Assembly: GCA_937901055.1 (NCBI GenBank)
Contig: CALCGO010000326.1
Location: forward strand, 1 to 7,623
Source: an uncultured Rhodobacterales bacterium
GTDB lineage: Bacteria; Pseudomonadota; Alphaproteobacteria; Rhodobacterales; Rhodobacteraceae
DNA: 7,623 nt
Reading direction: 5' to 3'
In this document: positions 5,701-7,623 of the stretch, piece after piece
How positions within the stretch are numbered: position 1 is the stretch's first letter
Layout of the letters: each line of letters starts with the position of its first letter
The notes under the pieces: model-generated
Seen by the model: only the letters and a program-made list of their open reading frames with translations
What the model was told of the DNA's origin: nothing
Database searches by the model: none
Program-made: the position numbers and the translations under genes

Positions 5701-6837
5701 GGCAAGAAGGCCGTTAAAGGTCCTAAAGGCGTTAAAGCTGGTTCCGAGATTACCGAAGAACTGCTTGAAACGCTAAGTCGTGGTCAATGGTGGCAGCTTG
5801 CTTTGTCGGAAGACAAAGACGCGTCCGAAGTTGAAGCACTGAACGCACAGTACGAAGCGCAAAAAGCAGCCCTTCAGGCCCGTTTCGACGACAAAGTGGA
5901 AAAAATCCGCCGCGGCGACGATCTGATGCCTGGCGTGATGAAAATGGTCAAAGTCTTTATTGCCGTGAAGCGCAAGCTTCAGCCTGGTGATAAAATGGCC
6001 GGTCGTCACGGTAACAAAGGTGTTATTTCCCGCGTTGTACCTGAAGAAGATATGCCATTCTTGGCTGACGGTACGCCGGTTGATTTCTGTCTGAACCCAT
6101 TGGGTGTGCCTTCGCGTATGAACGTTGGTCAGATTCTTGAGACACACATGGGTTGGGCCGCACGCGGTCTGGGTAAATCCATCGACTTGTCGTTGAAAGA
6201 ATACCAGCGCTCGGGTGATTTGACGCCTGTTCAAGATGCTATGAAAGTGGCTTACGGCCCTGACCTCTATGACGAGGCCATTGCCGATATGCCGCAAAAC
6301 GAACTTCTGGAAGCTGCGGGTAACGTGGTTAACGGTGTGCCAATCGCGACGCCAGTGTTTGACGGTGCCAAAGAGGCAGACGTGAATGACGCACTTCGCC
6401 GCGCCGGTCTGGATGAATCCGGTCAGTCGGTTCTGTTCGACGGTCGTACAGGCGAGCAATTCGCCCGTCCGGTTACTGTCGGCATGAAGTATGTTCTGAA
6501 ACTGCATCACCTTGTGGACGACAAAATCCACGCGCGTTCCACAGGTCCGTACAGCCTTGTTACTCAGCAGCCGCTGGGTGGTAAAGCACAGTTCGGTGGC
6601 CAGCGCTTCGGTGAGATGGAGGTCTGGGCGCTTGAAGCTTACGGCGCTGCATACACCTTGCAGGAGATGCTGACAGTCAAGTCGGATGATGTTGCTGGGC
6701 GTACCAAAGTGTACGAAAGCATCGTCAAAGGCGAAGACAATTTCGAAGCTGGCGTGCCAGAATCGTTCAACGTATTGGTCAAAGAAATCCGCTCACTCGG
6801 TATGAATATCGAGCTGCTTGATTCGGAGGGTGAATAA
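2701..6837 (+). CDS. rpoB: DNA-directed RNA polymerase subunit beta
   Basis: RpoB is one of the two large catalytic subunits of the core polymerase. The complete 1378-residue protein is slightly longer than the 1342 of E. coli. Residues 141-195 carry the conserved FVVNGTERVIVSQ and HRSPGVFFDHDKGK region. The rifampicin pocket reads FGSSQLSQFMDQTNP (527-541), with Gln534, Asp537, His547 and Ser552 matching E. coli Gln513, Asp516, His526 and Ser531, so the pocket looks wild type. QPGDKMAGRHGNKG supplies Lys1098 and Lys1106, equivalent to the active-site Lys1065 and Lys1073. A charged, probably coiled-coil piece (about 1041-1071) lies in the lineage-variable insert region. The C-terminus has the GGQRFGEMEVWALEAYGA block that contacts beta prime. 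The ATG follows AGGA by 5 nt. Its TAA overlaps the rpoC ATG by one base. Confidence 0.99.
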   Translation: MAKTHSGHKRVRKYYGKIREVATMPNLIQVQKSSYKLFLDSGDQDQPMDGEGINAVFQSVFPIKDFNETSVLEYVKYDLEPPKYDVEECMQRDMTYGAPLKVTLRLIVFDVDEDTGARSVKDIKEQDVFMGEMPLMTPNGTFVVNGTERVIVSQMHRSPGVFFDHDKGKTHSSGKLLFTSRIIPYRGSWLDFEFDAKDILYARIDRRRKLPVTTLLYALGLDQEGICDAYYETVNFKQNKKKKGWTTAFFPERIKGTKPLFDVVDAKSGEVIAEAGKKVTPRTVKKLKDEGKVKNVLVPFDQIIGRFAAKDIINEETGEIWVEAGDELTWEVDPKSEEVSGSLKTLLDNGVTDIPTLDIDNINVGGYIRNTMAIDKNMNRDTALMDIYRVMRPGEPPTVEASAAMFESMFFNNDRYDLSAVGRVKMNMRLDLDAPDTLRILRNEDIVAVVKALADLRDGKGGVDDIDHLGNRRVRSVGELMENQYRVGLLRMERAIKERMSSVEIDTIMPQDLINAKPAAAAVREFFGSSQLSQFMDQTNPLSEVTHKRRLSALGPGGLTRERAGFEVRDVHATHYGRMCPIETPEGPNIGLINSLASFAKVNKYGFIETPYRKVVDGQVTDEVHYMSATEEMRHTVAQANASITDDGKFVNDLVSTRASGDYTLSPVENVDLMDVSPRQLVSVAASLIPFLENDDANRALMGSNMMRQAVPLVKAEAPLVGTGIEEVVARDSGAAITAFRGGIIDQVDAMRIVIKATEDMEPGDPGVDIYRLRKFQRSNQNTCINQRPLVKVGDRVKKGEVVADGPSTDIGELALGKNVLVAFMPWNGYNYEDSILISERIVKDDVFTSIHIEEFEVAARDTKLGPEEITRDIPNVGEEALRNLDEAGIVYIGAEVGPGDILVGKITPKGESPMTPEEKLLRAIFGEKASDVRDTSMRLKPGDFGTVVEVRVFNRHGVEKDERALQIEREDVEQLSRDRDDELAIYDRNIYNRLKTLILGKKAVKGPKGVKAGSEITEELLETLSRGQWWQLALSEDKDASEVEALNAQYEAQKAALQARFDDKVEKIRRGDDLMPGVMKMVKVFIAVKRKLQPGDKMAGRHGNKGVISRVVPEEDMPFLADGTPVDFCLNPLGVPSRMNVGQILETHMGWAARGLGKSIDLSLKEYQRSGDLTPVQDAMKVAYGPDLYDEAIADMPQNELLEAAGNVVNGVPIATPVFDGAKEADVNDALRRAGLDESGQSVLFDGRTGEQFARPVTVGMKYVLKLHHLVDDKIHARSTGPYSLVTQQPLGGKAQFGGQRFGEMEVWALEAYGAAYTLQEMLTVKSDDVAGRTKVYESIVKGEDNFEAGVPESFNVLVKEIRSLGMNIELLDSEGE
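6825..6830 (+). promoter_or_regulatory. Shine-Dalgarno of rpoC inside the end of rpoB
   Basis: GGAGGG lies within the last codons of rpoB, 6 nt before the rpoC ATG at 6837. Because it is translated as part of rpoB and the stop and start share one base, ribosomes finishing rpoB are well placed to reinitiate on rpoC, which would help keep the two subunits near 1:1. Confidence 0.8.
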
Positions 6838-7623
6838 TGAACCAGGAAATTACGAACAACCCGTTTAACCCGGTTACACCAATGAAGACTTTCGACGAGA
6901 TCAAAATCTCTTTGGCATCGCCAGAGCGGATTTTGTCTTGGTCCTTCGGTGAGATTAAGAAACCGGAAACCATCAACTATCGTACGTTCAAGCCTGAGCG
7001 CGACGGTCTTTTCTGTGCACGTATCTTTGGTCCAATCAAAGACTATGAGTGCTTGTGCGGAAAATATAAACGCATGAAGTATCGCGGCGTTACCTGCGAG
7101 AAATGTGGTGTTGAGGTTACTTTGCAGAAAGTTCGTCGCGAGCGGATGGGTCACATCGATCTTGCCGCGCCCGTTGCGCACATCTGGTTCCTGAAATCGC
7201 TTCCATCCCGCATCGGTTTGATGCTGGACATGACTTTGCGCGATCTTGAACGCATCCTGTACTTTGAACAGTATGTTGTGATCGAGCCGGGTCTTACAGA
7301 CCTGAACCATGGTCAGCTAATGACTGAAGAAGAATACATGGACGCGCAGGACCAGTTTGGTGATGACGCTTTCACTGCCGGTATCGGTGCTGAAGCTATT
7401 CGCGAAATGCTGGCGGCCATCGACCTTGATGCCGAAGCAGAACAGCTACGTGCTGATCTGGCTGTGGCAACTGGTGAGCTGAAACCGAAGAAAATCATCA
7501 AGCGTCTGAAGCTTGTTGAAAACTTCCGCGGTTCCGGCAACCGTCCAGAGTGGATGGTTATGACCGTGATCCCTGTGATCCCGCCAGAACTTCGCCCATT
7601 GGTTCCACTTGACGGTGGTCGTT
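6837..7623 (+). CDS. rpoC: DNA-directed RNA polymerase subunit beta prime, N-terminal part (partial)
   Basis: RpoC carries the catalytic Mg-binding loop of RNA polymerase, but that loop is beyond the window; 262 complete codons are present with no stop. The start MNQEITNNPFNPV is the usual alphaproteobacterial N-terminus. The zinc-binding domain has Cys72 and Cys74 (CLCGKYKRMKYRGV) followed by Cys87 and Cys90 (CEKCGVEV), matching E. coli Cys70, 72, 85 and 88. Then come RRERMGHIDLAAPVAHIWF, the KSLPSRIGLMLDMTLRDLER clamp segment, and VIPPELRPLVPLDGGR, which runs into the lid loop where the window ends. The ATG at 6837 is preferred over Met16 because of the conserved N-terminus and the GGAGGG 6 nt upstream. 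The reading frame is intact throughout. Confidence 0.99.
   Translation, partial: MNQEITNNPFNPVTPMKTFDEIKISLASPERILSWSFGEIKKPETINYRTFKPERDGLFCARIFGPIKDYECLCGKYKRMKYRGVTCEKCGVEVTLQKVRRERMGHIDLAAPVAHIWFLKSLPSRIGLMLDMTLRDLERILYFEQYVVIEPGLTDLNHGQLMTEEEYMDAQDQFGDDAFTAGIGAEAIREMLAAIDLDAEAEQLRADLAVATGELKPKKIIKRLKLVENFRGSGNRPEWMVMTVIPVIPPELRPLVPLDGGR

Noticed and set aside
5773..6531. Minus-strand open frame of 252 codons inside rpoB
   Set aside because: Antisense shadow of the beta C-terminal region, with no domain or plausible start context.

Overview
This window is an almost textbook stretch of the bacterial ribosomal-protein/RNA-polymerase cluster: the last codons of nusG, then rplK (L11), rplA (L1), rplJ (L10), rplL (L7/L12), rpoB (complete beta subunit) and the first 262 codons of rpoC, all on the + strand. 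The proteins read as alphaproteobacterial and most like Rhodobacterales. The support is the L11, L10 and RpoC N-terminal wording, the GAPASNIAG-type L10 tail and a 1378-residue RpoB. Base composition looks roughly even in G+C by eye, lower than in high-GC Rhodobacter, so a roseobacter-like marine lineage is plausible. I cannot name a genus from the sequence alone.

Layout. Positions 1-46 hold the nusG tail. A 93-nt leader (47-139) carries a hairpin that looks like the ribosomal protein L1 feedback operator, then a second perfect hairpin. rplK and rplA follow, 5 nt apart. A 234-nt gap (1273-1506) holds a GC-rich hairpin, an L10-type leader with GNRA-capped stems, and one more GNRA hairpin just ahead of the rplJ ribosome-binding site. 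rplJ starts with GTG. A short gap (2023-2101), A-rich toward its 3' end, leads to rplL. A 224-nt gap (2477-2700) holds a strong imperfect hairpin, probably the attenuator that lowers rpoBC expression relative to L12, and then a structured rpoB leader. rpoB and rpoC overlap by one base (TAATG).

Working together: L11, L1 and L10(L12)n build the GTPase-associated centre and the L1 stalk of the large ribosomal subunit. RpoB and RpoC are the catalytic subunits of RNA polymerase, and NusG is its elongation factor. Transcription probably comes from promoters upstream of the window, because I found no convincing promoter inside it. Regulation visible here is post-initiation: L1 and L10 autoregulatory leaders, a probable attenuator, and translational coupling at rpoB-rpoC.

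I found no mobile element, CRISPR array, tRNA, rRNA or foreign gene. Nothing looks like a new system. The parts most worth a second look are the uncharacterised structured leader of rpoB, the duplicated L12-binding tail of L10, and the one-base rpoB-rpoC overlap.
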